Shown in pieces: positions 20,305 through 29,299 of a stretch of 64,000 nucleotides of DNA. Under the pieces are notes generated by a model, which was not told the DNA's origin, made no database searches, and saw only the letters and a program-made list of their open reading frames with translations. The DNA comes from Deltaproteobacteria bacterium. GTDB taxonomy: Bacteria; Myxococcota_A; Polyangia; JAAYKL01. Both the position numbers and the translations under genes were made by a program. The stretch spans positions 1 through 64,000 of the forward strand of contig JAFGQN010000077.1 in NCBI GenBank assembly GCA_016935665.1, written 5' to 3'. Numbering within the stretch: position 1 is the first letter of the stretch; each line of letters begins with the position of its first letter.

Positions 20305-20531
20305 TACCTTCCCTTTCCTGTCATCTCGTCAAAGTTACCCAAAAAAAGTACCATGAATAACTTTTAATACATTTGTTTCGGCAAATCACATCAGAGGCAA
20401 CCTTTTTTACGAAAAGTCATTTCCGTCAACCTTTATTTTTATTTTTCGTTTTCATTTAACAACTTGATGAGCGCGACGTTCTTTTTTTTTCGCCCATTGA
20501 CAGATGCCAACAGCTGCGCTTTGATGTGCCG

Positions 20532-21221
20532 ATGAAGTCAATGACCGGAAGCGGTGCCATGTTTGACGGTATCGCAAAAAGATATGACCTGCTCAACAGA
20601 TTGACCACTTTTGGAATTGACCGCCTATGGCGTCAAAAAGCCATCGGAAAACTGAACCTGCATTCCAACCACACAGTACTGGATTTGGCAGCCGGGACAC
20701 TGGACATTTCCGCAACCATTCTTAAGCGATATCCGTCCGTGCGCGTCATTGCAGCAGATCCCTCCAAAGAAATGATGAAAATGGGGAGAACCAAACTGTC
20801 GTCCAGCAGCAGGATTCAACTCATGGCATCGGTTGGAGAACAGTTGCCTTTCATCGATAGGAGTCTTGATGCGGCAATCATTGCGTTTGGCATTCGCAAT
20901 TTTGCCAACCGCGCACAGTCTCTCAAACAGTTGGCCAATGCCATTCGACCGGGTGGTCGCCTTGTTATCCTTGAGCTTTCTATTCCTCAAAAAGGCATGC
21001 TTGCCCCAATGGCAGCGCTATATATTCAAAAGATCATTCCTCTTTTGGGCAAACTTCTCTCCAGTGAAGATGAGTACGCATACCTCCCCGAATCCATGAA
21101 ACACTTCCCCCAGCCGGATTTCTTTCAAAAAGAATTGCAGGCTGCCGGTTTTGATGTAATTGAGACAACTCCATTTATGTCTGGCGCCTGCACCCTGTTT
21201 GTCAGCTCACGTCGAAACTGA
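20532..21221 (+). CDS. ubiE: demethylmenaquinone/2-polyprenyl-benzoquinol methyltransferase
   Basis: This 229-residue class I SAM methyltransferase opens with the UbiE/MenG signature MFDGIAKRYDLLNRLTTFGID, followed by motif I VLDLAAGTLDISATIL and the second UbiE motif FGIRNF. It carries out the last step of menaquinone synthesis, C-methylation of demethylmenaquinol. As the men genes follow directly, a MenG role is favoured over ubiquinone synthesis. The start is not fixed. ATG at 20532 is chosen, but GTG at 20526 and ATG at 20541 are alternatives, and none has a clear Shine-Dalgarno. The next gene starts 17 bases after the stop, which indicates an operon. Confidence 0.93.
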   Translation: MKSMTGSGAMFDGIAKRYDLLNRLTTFGIDRLWRQKAIGKLNLHSNHTVLDLAAGTLDISATILKRYPSVRVIAADPSKEMMKMGRTKLSSSSRIQLMASVGEQLPFIDRSLDAAIIAFGIRNFANRAQSLKQLANAIRPGGRLVILELSIPQKGMLAPMAALYIQKIIPLLGKLLSSEDEYAYLPESMKHFPQPDFFQKELQAAGFDVIETTPFMSGACTLFVSSRRN

Positions 21222-21238
21222 AATGGAAAACAACAGCA

Positions 21239-22630
21239 ATGAATTCGATTATCCTAAATTTCGACGACGCCGTAAACGCTCTTAAGTACCTGTCCGCTAA
21301 GGCAACAGCGTCGATGATGTGTCTGCGAATCAAGGTTTCCCAAAAGAACATTCACTCGTTTTCGGAACTGTTCGATGATGAGAAAACGGTTTGGATTCCG
21401 GGTAAGGATTCCACGGCACATCAACCCGACTGGCAAATCACCGCACTTGGATGTGCGCAGGAAATCAACTGCAAAAAAAACACCGATTTTTCCAAAATGC
21501 TCGCTGATGCGTCACTTGTCTTTTCGCAACTCAGTGTGGTGAGTGACGCACCTGCTCCTCATTTTCCACAATTGCGATTCATTGGTGGCGCCGCCTTTGC
21601 CCCAAAGTCCGTCGAAGGCCGAATCTGGTCGGATTTTGGAAACGCGCGATTTGTTTTGCCCAGATGGCAATACGCCACCCAATCGGGCGATGCCACGCTA
21701 CAGCTGGTCATCGGAAAAGACGAATTTAATCAGACCGAAAAGTGGCAACGAGAGCTGCATCAGATTTTTTTCTGGCTGAGGCAAAAAGAAACGCTTAAGA
21801 TGCCAGTCACCGAATCTGTCAGCATTACACACTATTCCAACGACTGGGAGACTCTGGTAAACGATGCACTGCAGGAAATCAACAAAGGCCATCTTCAAAA
21901 AGTGGTGGTTTCACGCATGAGTCATTTGAAATCCACTTTACCATTTTCTCTTCAGCGGGTACTGGAACGGCTGGCCGCCAGTTACGCCAACTGTACGCGA
22001 TTTGTTGTAAACAACGGTGAAAAAGTATTCGTGGGCGCCACGCCAGAACAACTTGTGCGGGTCACCGATTCCGGCAGACGCATATCTGCGGACGCACTTG
22101 CGGGGTCCGCCCAACGTACCGGTGCATCTGATGCCGGCGCAATGCAATTGCAGCATAGCGAAAAAGAAAGACGTGAGTTTGAATTTGTGCTGGACAATAT
22201 TGAGTCACAATTGAAAAAGTGTGGCGTTCGCATTACCAGCGAGCGCGATATCCAGATTAAATCCTTGAAAAACCTGTATCATCTGTATTGTCCAGTCACC
22301 GGGGTTGCTGATATGCCCATGCATATTCTTCAGCTCGTTGAACAACTCCATCCAACTCCAGCGGTATGTGGTACACCAACAAAACCCGCAGCAGAATGGC
22401 TCATTCGACATGAACACCAGCCACGGGGGTGGTACGCCGGCCCAGTGGGCTGGTTTGATGAAGAAGGCAATGGCTGTTTTGCTGTCGGCATCCGAAGTGC
22501 TCTGATACATCATGACGAAGCCTGGCTTTTTGCAGGCGCGGGAATTGTCAAAGGTTCAGATGCGGCTGTGGAATTCATGGAAACCGGCGCGAAACTGACA
22601 CCTATGTTGGGAGCATTGGGGGCCATATGA
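21239..22630 (+). CDS. menF: isochorismate synthase (menaquinone pathway)
   Basis: This 463-residue chorismate-binding enzyme converts chorismate to isochorismate, the entry step of classical menaquinone synthesis. The C-terminal 260 residues show the family core: LQKVVVSRMS, the FVGATPEQLVR segment, the ALAGSAQRTG turn, the HSEKERREFEFVLDNI helix and HPTPAVCGTPTKPAAEW, ending with GWFDEEGNGCFAVGIRSA. The N-terminal 180 residues are variable, as is usual. ATG at 21239 is 17 bases after ubiE, and the stop overlaps the menD start (ATGA). The MenF assignment over EntC/DhbC rests on the men context. Confidence 0.93.
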   Translation: MNSIILNFDDAVNALKYLSAKATASMMCLRIKVSQKNIHSFSELFDDEKTVWIPGKDSTAHQPDWQITALGCAQEINCKKNTDFSKMLADASLVFSQLSVVSDAPAPHFPQLRFIGGAAFAPKSVEGRIWSDFGNARFVLPRWQYATQSGDATLQLVIGKDEFNQTEKWQRELHQIFFWLRQKETLKMPVTESVSITHYSNDWETLVNDALQEINKGHLQKVVVSRMSHLKSTLPFSLQRVLERLAASYANCTRFVVNNGEKVFVGATPEQLVRVTDSGRRISADALAGSAQRTGASDAGAMQLQHSEKERREFEFVLDNIESQLKKCGVRITSERDIQIKSLKNLYHLYCPVTGVADMPMHILQLVEQLHPTPAVCGTPTKPAAEWLIRHEHQPRGWYAGPVGWFDEEGNGCFAVGIRSALIHHDEAWLFAGAGIVKGSDAAVEFMETGAKLTPMLGALGAI

Positions 22631-24372
22631 CTCAGAATCTGTATCACAACTGGAGCGTTCCGTTCATGAAATCTCTGTATGCGTCAGGGATACAGCATGT
22701 CGTAATCAGTCCCGGCTCACGTTCTACACCGCTTGCATTGGCCGCACTTTCGTTGCCTCAGCTCCAGTGTCATGTGGTCGTTGACGAAAGGAGTGCCTCC
22801 TTCTTTGCGCTGGGACAAATCCGAGCAACAGGTTTGGCAACCGCCCTCATTTGCACATCGGGAAGTGCCGGCGCGCACTATTTCCCCGCTATAATAGAGG
22901 CGTCACTCAGCCATTTACCCCTTGTTGTCATCACTGCAGATCGGCCATGGGAACTGCAGCAATGCGGTGCCAATCAAACGACATGTCAGCAAAACCTGTA
23001 CGGCGCACATGTAAAGAACTTTTTTGAGCTGGGAGAAACCATCGAAATAAACGGAAATCCAAATAACGCGCAACACGCCATCCGTGTGGGGGCGCAGGCA
23101 GTATATACGGCAATGGCGCCTGCCAGAGGCCCCGTGCACATCAACGCACGATGCCGAAAGCCGCTCGATCCCACCCGCTGGCCATTGGATTCCCAAACGC
23201 CAACCGGTAATATACCCAATATATCACCGCCCACACAATTGCTCAGTGACGAAGCCGTGAACACCATTGTAAATATTCTCCATACAAATTCACGTGGAAT
23301 TATTGTGTGTGGGCCAGGGCCGATGACCGGAGAAAATCCTTCCATGAGAGATGCGCTGTGTAAATTCGCAGCATCCACCGGGTTTCCGATTCTGGCGGAA
23401 CTGGCAAGTGGCGTGAGGGGGACGGATTCGGCATTTGTGCAACATGCATCATCATATTTTTCGTGTGTGGATGCCGGGCTTTTAATGCCTGAACTGATTG
23501 TGGAAATCCACAGACCTCTGACAGTCAGCAGTTACGAACAGTTCGTGTCACACCATCCCGAAATTCAACGACTGGTGATTTCAAATGACCGTTTCGTCGA
23601 TTTCACAGCAAGTGCATCTGCCGTATTTGTTGGCGACATCAGTGATGCGCTTCAGCGTGCAAACAGGCTCTTGCAACCCATCTCCCGCACAGACTGGAAG
23701 GACCAGTTCCGTTTTTTCGATGCAGTTGCGACAAGGGAGATGATAGCTATTCTGAAATCAAATCCCGATTGTGACGCGAGTATGCTGCACGAGACTTTAT
23801 TGTGTCTGGAAAGGGACAATGTGCTTTGCCTGGGCAATAGCCTCATTGTCCGTGACGCTGAACTGTTTCCGTCATCGCCAGCATGCAAAAAAATTCTTCA
23901 TCAACGCGGAGCCAGCGGTATCGACGGGCTCATCAGTGCTGCCGCAGGGACCGCCAGTGTTGAAAAAAAAGGAGTGGTGCTGCTGCTGGGAGATGTTTCC
24001 GCATTGCACGACCTTGGTGGTTTCGCATTACTCCATTCCGTAACGTCTCCGCTCGTGGTTCTGATAATCAATAACAATGGCGGACAAATATTCAGACAGC
24101 TTCCCCTTGGTCGCATTTCTGATATTGACGACATTCTCTCGTCGGGCTTCGTTATTCCCGGCACACCGCAGTTCAAAGGTATTTGTGACATGTTTAATAT
24201 TCACTATACCTGCACTTCGAACAGGGAGCATATTCATCAGCTGTTGCAGGACGGTTTGCGTCGACATGGCGCAACCGTCATTGAACTGAGCACGAACACA
24301 TGCAGCACCAATTACAGACAGGAATACATTCAAGCGCTCAGGCAGAAACTCGCACAGGAAAAGCCGGCATGA
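22627..24372 (+). CDS. menD: 2-succinyl-5-enolpyruvyl-6-hydroxy-3-cyclohexene-1-carboxylate synthase
   Basis: This 581-residue thiamine-diphosphate enzyme condenses 2-oxoglutarate (with loss of CO2) with isochorismate. The N-terminal part matches MenD closely: SPGSRSTPLALAA, the invariant Glu of the TPP domain in VVDERSASFFALG, and ICTSGSAGAHYFPAIIEA. The C-terminal TPP-binding region shows a GDVSALHDLGGF segment and NNNGGQIFRQLP. Length is normal. The ATG overlaps the menF stop and GGGGG precedes it by four bases. The stop overlaps the menH start, so the three genes are translationally coupled. Confidence 0.95.
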   Translation: MTQNLYHNWSVPFMKSLYASGIQHVVISPGSRSTPLALAALSLPQLQCHVVVDERSASFFALGQIRATGLATALICTSGSAGAHYFPAIIEASLSHLPLVVITADRPWELQQCGANQTTCQQNLYGAHVKNFFELGETIEINGNPNNAQHAIRVGAQAVYTAMAPARGPVHINARCRKPLDPTRWPLDSQTPTGNIPNISPPTQLLSDEAVNTIVNILHTNSRGIIVCGPGPMTGENPSMRDALCKFAASTGFPILAELASGVRGTDSAFVQHASSYFSCVDAGLLMPELIVEIHRPLTVSSYEQFVSHHPEIQRLVISNDRFVDFTASASAVFVGDISDALQRANRLLQPISRTDWKDQFRFFDAVATREMIAILKSNPDCDASMLHETLLCLERDNVLCLGNSLIVRDAELFPSSPACKKILHQRGASGIDGLISAAAGTASVEKKGVVLLLGDVSALHDLGGFALLHSVTSPLVVLIINNNGGQIFRQLPLGRISDIDDILSSGFVIPGTPQFKGICDMFNIHYTCTSNREHIHQLLQDGLRRHGATVIELSTNTCSTNYRQEYIQALRQKLAQEKPA

Positions 24373-25172
24373 CTGCGCTCCATTTTTCGCTGCTACATGG
24401 ATTTTTACAGAATCAAACGTCGTGGAATAGCCTGACGGAAAAGCTTCGCGTTGCTTTCCCAGGCGCCACATTTACTCCACACAATCTTCCTGGACACGGA
24501 GAAACAGCAGTGTCGTCCCCAACCGCCCTGTCATCAACTAGTCATTTATCCGATGCCATTCAGTGGTACATAGCACAGATTCAACCCATTTCGCCCTGCT
24601 GGGCCATTGGATACTCAATGGGGGCGCGCCTGGTATTAAACACCATGTTGTCGTGTCCCGACCTGTTCCTCGGCACCGTTCTTATTTCTGTGCACCCTGG
24701 CATTCGGACTGCCGCAGAGCGACGCGCCAGAATCGAATGGGAGCAGCGTCTTATTTCTATTGCGCGAAATGGGGGAATGTCAGATCTTGTAGAGTATTTT
24801 GAAGGACTGCCCATATTCGAATCACAGTCTAAATTGGCAACGTCAAAGCTCCAGCATCAGCAACACATGCGCCTTTCGCATCATCCAGAAGACATTGCGA
24901 ACGCGATCTCTCTGCTCGGACTTGGTCATTCTCCCGACACCGATGCCGCACTATCTCAGTGCAACCGCCCCACTCTACTTATTACGGGAGAAAGAGATAC
25001 GAAATATTCACAGTTATCCGCAGAAATGTCGCGGAGGTCAAAACGAATACAACATCATACCATCTCTGGAGTCGGCCACAACACGGTACTCGAAGCGCCA
25101 CATCAGACATTCGCAGCCATCGCTGCTTTTATTACACGATATCGAACTGCACAATCAACCGGATCTGATTAA
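24369..25172 (+). CDS. menH: alpha/beta hydrolase, probable SHCHC synthase
   Basis: This 267-residue alpha/beta-hydrolase has an oxyanion-hole LLHGFLQN segment, the nucleophile elbow GYSMGA (Ser near 83) and a C-terminal catalytic His in SGVGHNTVLEAP. MenH eliminates pyruvate from the MenD product to give 2-succinyl-6-hydroxy-2,4-cyclohexadiene-1-carboxylate. The placement, with ATG overlapping the menD stop, and the ITGERDTKY segment near the acid support MenH rather than an unrelated esterase. The frame is open upstream inside menD, but the ATGA overlap marks the start. MenB, MenC, MenE and MenA are not in the window. Confidence 0.88.
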   Translation: MTALHFSLLHGFLQNQTSWNSLTEKLRVAFPGATFTPHNLPGHGETAVSSPTALSSTSHLSDAIQWYIAQIQPISPCWAIGYSMGARLVLNTMLSCPDLFLGTVLISVHPGIRTAAERRARIEWEQRLISIARNGGMSDLVEYFEGLPIFESQSKLATSKLQHQQHMRLSHHPEDIANAISLLGLGHSPDTDAALSQCNRPTLLITGERDTKYSQLSAEMSRRSKRIQHHTISGVGHNTVLEAPHQTFAAIAAFITRYRTAQSTGSD

Positions 25173-25203
25173 TTTAACCGGCGCAACAATGGACGCCTGC
25201 TGA

Positions 25204-25533
25204 CTATTCCGGGAACTGGCGGAGCAACTGGTTTACCGCCCACGTTTCAATCGCTTTCAACCCAATGAAGTTCAACCCGCCTTCATTCTCACCGGAAATC
25301 CATCGCACTGTACATTCGGCCACTATGGGTTCCTGCAATTTGGGGACGGAAAACTTCGCGGTGATTTTATCTCCATATTTTAAAGTAAGACTACTGTTCA
25401 CGAGAATCCCCCCAAGGCTGATATTCAGAATTTCTCCTTCAACAATTGTGTCTCCATGAGTAAGTGTCACTGGGGCCCGCCATTCGAAGCGGGAATGCTT
25501 TCGTTTTTCTGCGCCGCTGTACTGTGCTTCCAT
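25204..25533 (-). CDS. PilZ domain protein (predicted c-di-GMP receptor)
   Basis: The protein is 109 residues, essentially a single PilZ domain. It carries the two c-di-GMP-binding motifs in order: a basic RKHSR segment near residue 11-16 (RxxxR type) and NISLGGI near 38 (the D/NxSxxG motif). Strands typical of the PilZ barrel follow (YGDKITAKFSVP, VAECTVRWI). Stand-alone PilZ proteins relay c-di-GMP to motility, polysaccharide or gene-expression machinery. ATG at 25533 has AAGGAAT ahead. It is convergent with menH (31 bases apart). No diguanylate cyclase is nearby, so its target is unknown. Confidence 0.9.
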   Translation of the reverse strand: MEAQYSGAEKRKHSRFEWRAPVTLTHGDTIVEGEILNISLGGILVNSSLTLKYGDKITAKFSVPKLQEPIVAECTVRWISGENEGGLNFIGLKAIETWAVNQLLRQFPE

Positions 25534-26306
25534 TGAGAATTCCTTTGAAAAGAGTCACTAATGTCTATTCGTCCAGGAGAAAAAAAACTAAAGAGCGCTC
25601 TGCCAATGGAATCATTTTTCGCTTAAGTACACGTTGACTGGACATCCTACTCGTCACTTTTTCGTTCCATGCCCACGAAAATCGTTTCTGCCATCCCCCA
25701 CCAACTGCCACGAATGAAACACTATCATGATGAGGACCGCTGCAAGCAAAGCTGCCCGATGCTGAATCAGTTGAGAATGACGCGACAAATTTACTCATGA
25801 CAAACCGCAATAATATGAAATTGATGATATCAAAATGGTCCAATTCCCCCCGGAAAAACTCCCATGACATCCGCTGAAGAGAATGCATTATATCATATGA
25901 TACTATTGCCTGTGCAAAATTTCTGTTTTTTTTCGATAAAATTAAAATTTTTCTACTAAACAGTTGCCTGTAATTCAGTTCAGGTTACAATTAATAATCA
26001 GAACGATGTAAATCAGTATATTCGCGCCAGATTTTTAATGATTTCAGTGGGATCCTGAAGTCTGTACCAGCTGGGGGAAATGTTGGTCCTTTTTTAGCGA
26101 ATGAACAAACCACCAGTACCTCAGAACTGATTTACACCAGCTATAAAAAAATTGTTGCACCGAAGATCATCCTCTCAGCGCTGAATCTCCATAGTATCGG
26201 TGCATCCCAAAACTGTAATTCGGCAATCGATAAAAACAAAGTGTTTGCATCGGATGGGGTTTTTTTACCTCTGGCACCGGTGCACCTGTTCAGCAGGAGG
26301 TCAGCA
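25534..26306. other. 773-base region without a supported gene
   Basis: The left half has one modest minus-strand frame (25565-25888, 107 codons) that matches nothing I recognise and lacks a ribosome-binding site. The palindrome TATCATATGATA overlaps a TATAAT-like box at its 5' side. The right half holds the leader of the acyltransferase gene. It has an inverted repeat GCACCGA (26157-26163) / TCGGTGC (26197-26203), and about 70 bases further on the palindrome GCACCGGTGC followed by the AGGAGG ribosome-binding site. The repeated CACCG/CGGTG words suggest operator sites for the downstream gene. No RNA gene was recognised. Confidence 0.45.
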
Positions 26307-27209
26307 ATGGTAAAGAACCACCCAGACACTGTTACGATGAACGAACAGAAAAACCTGAGAAGGCTCTATCTTTTGAGAAAAAGCGGCCTGTTTCATCGTA
26401 TCCCCACTGAAATACGCTGCAAACAGGCCACTAACGTGGCGGAATACAGAAGTGCCTACCAACTGGTGTACCAATCATACCTGGAAAAGGCGTACATCCT
26501 CCCCAATACAGCGCAAATGCGCATCCGCCCCTGGGAAACATCGCCCACAACAGGGACGTTCATATGTAAAAAGTCGGGCGAAGTGATTGGAGTGACAAGT
26601 ACCATTATGGACTCGGAAGATCTGGGTTTGCCGTCGGACATAGCTTTTCACCCAGAACTGAGTGGGATGCGTGACGAAGGCGCCATTTTATGCGAAATAA
26701 GCAATCAGGCAATTGCAACGGCATTCCGAAATTCCGCTGTTGTTACGGAGTTGATGCAGGCGGCGTATGGGCATGCATGGTTTATGGAAGCCAGTGATCT
26801 TGTTTGCGCGGTAAGTCCCAAACAACGCAAATTCTTTGAACTCATCGGATTCGAACAGGTTGGCGAAACAAAAAGCTACTCTGACGTAATCTTTGACCCT
26901 GTAATACTGCTTCGTCTTCGGGACATCCAGACGCGATACGCAGATACCGCATCAGAGAGCCGGGAATTAAACACCTTCTGGAACAATTTCTTTATCATGT
27001 TGAATCCATACATTCCCATTTACCCGTTATGGCAGCGTATGGTGAATTCGTTGTTCAGCAGCGATGCGCAACTTTCCGGACTATTCGAGGGGTGCACCGA
27101 CGTGTTTGCCAACGCGGACCATCGTGCACAGGCGGCCGTGAAGCGAAATCTGGGAAGCGTATACACCAAAATGATGACTGCCGAAAATACGACGGCTCAA
27201 ACAAATTGA
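26307..27209 (+). CDS. FeeM-like N-acyl amino acid synthase (GNAT fold)
   Basis: The 300-residue protein matches the pattern of the FeeM catalytic core, relatives of acyl-homoserine-lactone synthases that transfer a fatty acyl chain from acyl-ACP to an amino acid. Visible matches are AEYRSAYQLVYQSYLEKAYI (about 38-57), TGTFICKKSGEVIGVTSTIM, DSEDLGLPSDIAF and EGAILCEISNQAIA, then a C-terminal AVSPKQRKFFELIGFEQVGE segment. ATG at 26307 follows an exact AGGAGG. A GTG at 26241 in frame is disfavoured. The next gene, a B12-type radical SAM protein, begins 108 bases later on the same strand with its own AGGAGG, so a shared pathway is plausible. The amino acid acceptor and product are unknown. A plain GNAT acetyltransferase is the alternative. 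Confidence 0.75.
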   Translation: MVKNHPDTVTMNEQKNLRRLYLLRKSGLFHRIPTEIRCKQATNVAEYRSAYQLVYQSYLEKAYILPNTAQMRIRPWETSPTTGTFICKKSGEVIGVTSTIMDSEDLGLPSDIAFHPELSGMRDEGAILCEISNQAIATAFRNSAVVTELMQAAYGHAWFMEASDLVCAVSPKQRKFFELIGFEQVGETKSYSDVIFDPVILLRLRDIQTRYADTASESRELNTFWNNFFIMLNPYIPIYPLWQRMVNSLFSSDAQLSGLFEGCTDVFANADHRAQAAVKRNLGSVYTKMMTAENTTAQTN

Positions 27210-27316
27210 ACAAAGAATCTTTAACGCATCGCACCAGATTCGGGATTTGCACATTGGATTTCATGCATAGCACCCCGGGACGATGCCCAATCAAGCGAAT
27301 CCAGACAGGAGGCTAA

Positions 27317-29116
27317 ATGACCGAATTTCTTCTTTTCAACGGTTTCACCCCGTTGCGGCGCTCGCCGGCGGATCTTTTTCTGGACAACGGCATCGGCATG
27401 TTGCGTGCAAACTTGAAAAGGGCTGAGATTGATTTCGAAATCAATGATCCAATATCGTTGGATAAAATTCAGGAGTTCAACCATGCTGAGTTAAATGCAT
27501 CCCTTCGACATCTTTTCAAGAAGCAGATTTTTGGCGAAACGGCGCTTCGACCTGATGAATACGCAAAACTGCTGGAGCAGTATCAGGAGATGCTGGCATT
27601 CCATCAGCACAAAATGCATCAAATGCTCGAAGACATTTCGGATCATGTGGCGGCGAAGCAAATCCCAATTGTTGGAATAAAACTCTGGGCCGGAAGCACG
27701 TTTCAATATTGCATTGAACTATGCGAACTCATCGGGAAAAAATCACCCGAAACCCTACTGGTCGCGGGGGGGCCTCAGGTAAACTGCTACTCATTTGAAG
27801 GTCAGATATTGAAGCTCACCCCATTTGATGTAGCTATTTACTCAGAGGGAGAACATGCCCTCCTGCAACTGATTTTGTGTTGCCGGTACAAACACACAAA
27901 AAGGAAGATGCTGGCGGCCGTGCAAAACGCCAACATCCCCAACTGCATCTATCGCGCGGGCAAGGATGTCATTGTAAATCCGGTAGAGGTGGCAGATGTG
28001 AATGAGAAATGTTTTCCGGAATATGATGACCTGAATGGAAAGGTCCCTGTACATACCATTGTGGATGCCCTTGGTTGTGACTATGGCAAGTGCTCTTTTT
28101 GTATCCATCCCTGCATTTATCCCAAATTTCGAAAGCGGACGCCACAATTGATTGTGGATGAAATGGTGCACATGGTGCGGCAGGGCATTGGTCTGTTTTC
28201 GTTTACCGCTTCCGATACTCCCCTGCCCCATGCGGTGAGAATCAGTGAGGAAATCCTTAAACGGAAATTGAAAATCGATTTTACAATGCTGACTCGCGCC
28301 CGGCGCAACGCGCATAAACACACCGAACACATTACTGAGCAGTTCAGAGTGATAGTTCGCGCCGGACTCAAATCTGTTTTCTTCGGTGTGGAGTCTGGAA
28401 ATGATCATGTGCTCAACGAAGTCATGAATAAGGGTGTGACTGCCAATGATATGGCGGTGACCATGGACTGTCTGAGGAATGCCGCAAAACAGGAGAGCAA
28501 ATGGGTGAATATTATTGCATCCTTCATATACCCCGTTCCGTTGCCACTTGAGTTGAAAAACAAAGGGTTAGACAGTCAAACGGTACTCTCCGACAATCTC
28601 AAACTGCTCAAACGGATGCAACCGGACTCTTTTCATGCCATTCCTGGCCTCCTGTATCCGGGCACAAGGTGGTACACCCATCCTGAAGAATACGACATAC
28701 ACTTTGACAGAGAGACATTTCCTCAAAAATGGATTACTCAGGAATTCTCCTCTCACGGATACGTCACTCTGGGCAAAACATCACTCTTCTCATTTGGCAC
28801 TCAGCCATTCCATGAAATGATTCAGGAATCCATTGAGTTTATGCGTAAAGGCAACGCATTGGGCATTCCATCAGATCTGTGGGAGGAACAGTTCATTTTT
28901 GCAAGAGCGGCCAATATCACCGGCATTGCCAATCTGCAACGTCTATCCGAAGATCTTCACCTGGATCTGCTGACCTGCAATGACAAGAATACCCGCTATC
29001 TATATGACGCTGCCAGCCGCTACAGTCGTTCCCTGGCGCTGTCCAACACACATCTGTTTTCAGATACATCAGAGCCTTCCGATGAAAACGAACCATCTCA
29101 AAGCGCCGCAGTCTGA
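27317..29116 (+). CDS. cobalamin-binding-type radical SAM protein
   Basis: The protein is 599 residues. Residues 115-200 resemble a B12-binding Rossmann domain (IVGIKLWAGSTFQYC, LLVAGGPQVNCYSFEGQI, AIYSEGEHALLQL) but lack the DxHxxG cobalamin-ligand motif. The radical SAM domain follows, with the cluster cysteines at 254, 259 and 262 (GCDYGKCSFC), a CX4CX2C spacing rather than CX3CX2C. The segment FFGVESGNDHVLNEVMNKG is the usual SAM/TIM-barrel strand. The expected chemistry is a radical modification such as methylation or C-C bond formation, substrate unknown. ATG at 27317 has AGGAGG. It probably works with the preceding FeeM-like acyltransferase, but this is inferred from position only. Confidence 0.85.
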   Translation: MTEFLLFNGFTPLRRSPADLFLDNGIGMLRANLKRAEIDFEINDPISLDKIQEFNHAELNASLRHLFKKQIFGETALRPDEYAKLLEQYQEMLAFHQHKMHQMLEDISDHVAAKQIPIVGIKLWAGSTFQYCIELCELIGKKSPETLLVAGGPQVNCYSFEGQILKLTPFDVAIYSEGEHALLQLILCCRYKHTKRKMLAAVQNANIPNCIYRAGKDVIVNPVEVADVNEKCFPEYDDLNGKVPVHTIVDALGCDYGKCSFCIHPCIYPKFRKRTPQLIVDEMVHMVRQGIGLFSFTASDTPLPHAVRISEEILKRKLKIDFTMLTRARRNAHKHTEHITEQFRVIVRAGLKSVFFGVESGNDHVLNEVMNKGVTANDMAVTMDCLRNAAKQESKWVNIIASFIYPVPLPLELKNKGLDSQTVLSDNLKLLKRMQPDSFHAIPGLLYPGTRWYTHPEEYDIHFDRETFPQKWITQEFSSHGYVTLGKTSLFSFGTQPFHEMIQESIEFMRKGNALGIPSDLWEEQFIFARAANITGIANLQRLSEDLHLDLLTCNDKNTRYLYDAASRYSRSLALSNTHLFSDTSEPSDENEPSQSAAV

Positions 29117-29299
29117 TTACTGAGGCACAATATTCGGAATGAACCAGCCTCCTTTGCGGGAAATGGGATGCAGATTACTTCGAACGCAAAGCACATGTTA
29201 AATTATCGTAAAAAGTTTTAATCCTTTTCAGAATTGATATACTTTCTTTTTTTTACTCATTTTACAAAAATACAATAGAATCGATTGGCATAACCTGAC

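Noticed and set aside
20305..20525. SAH riboswitch in the ahcY leader
   Set aside because: The leader lacks the conserved G/C-rich helices of known SAH-binding motifs, as far as can be judged by eye.
25565..25888. 107-codon minus-strand frame upstream of the PilZ gene
   Set aside because: No ribosome-binding site or recognisable family. A TATAAT-like box overlaps its start. Kept only as part of the intergenic description.
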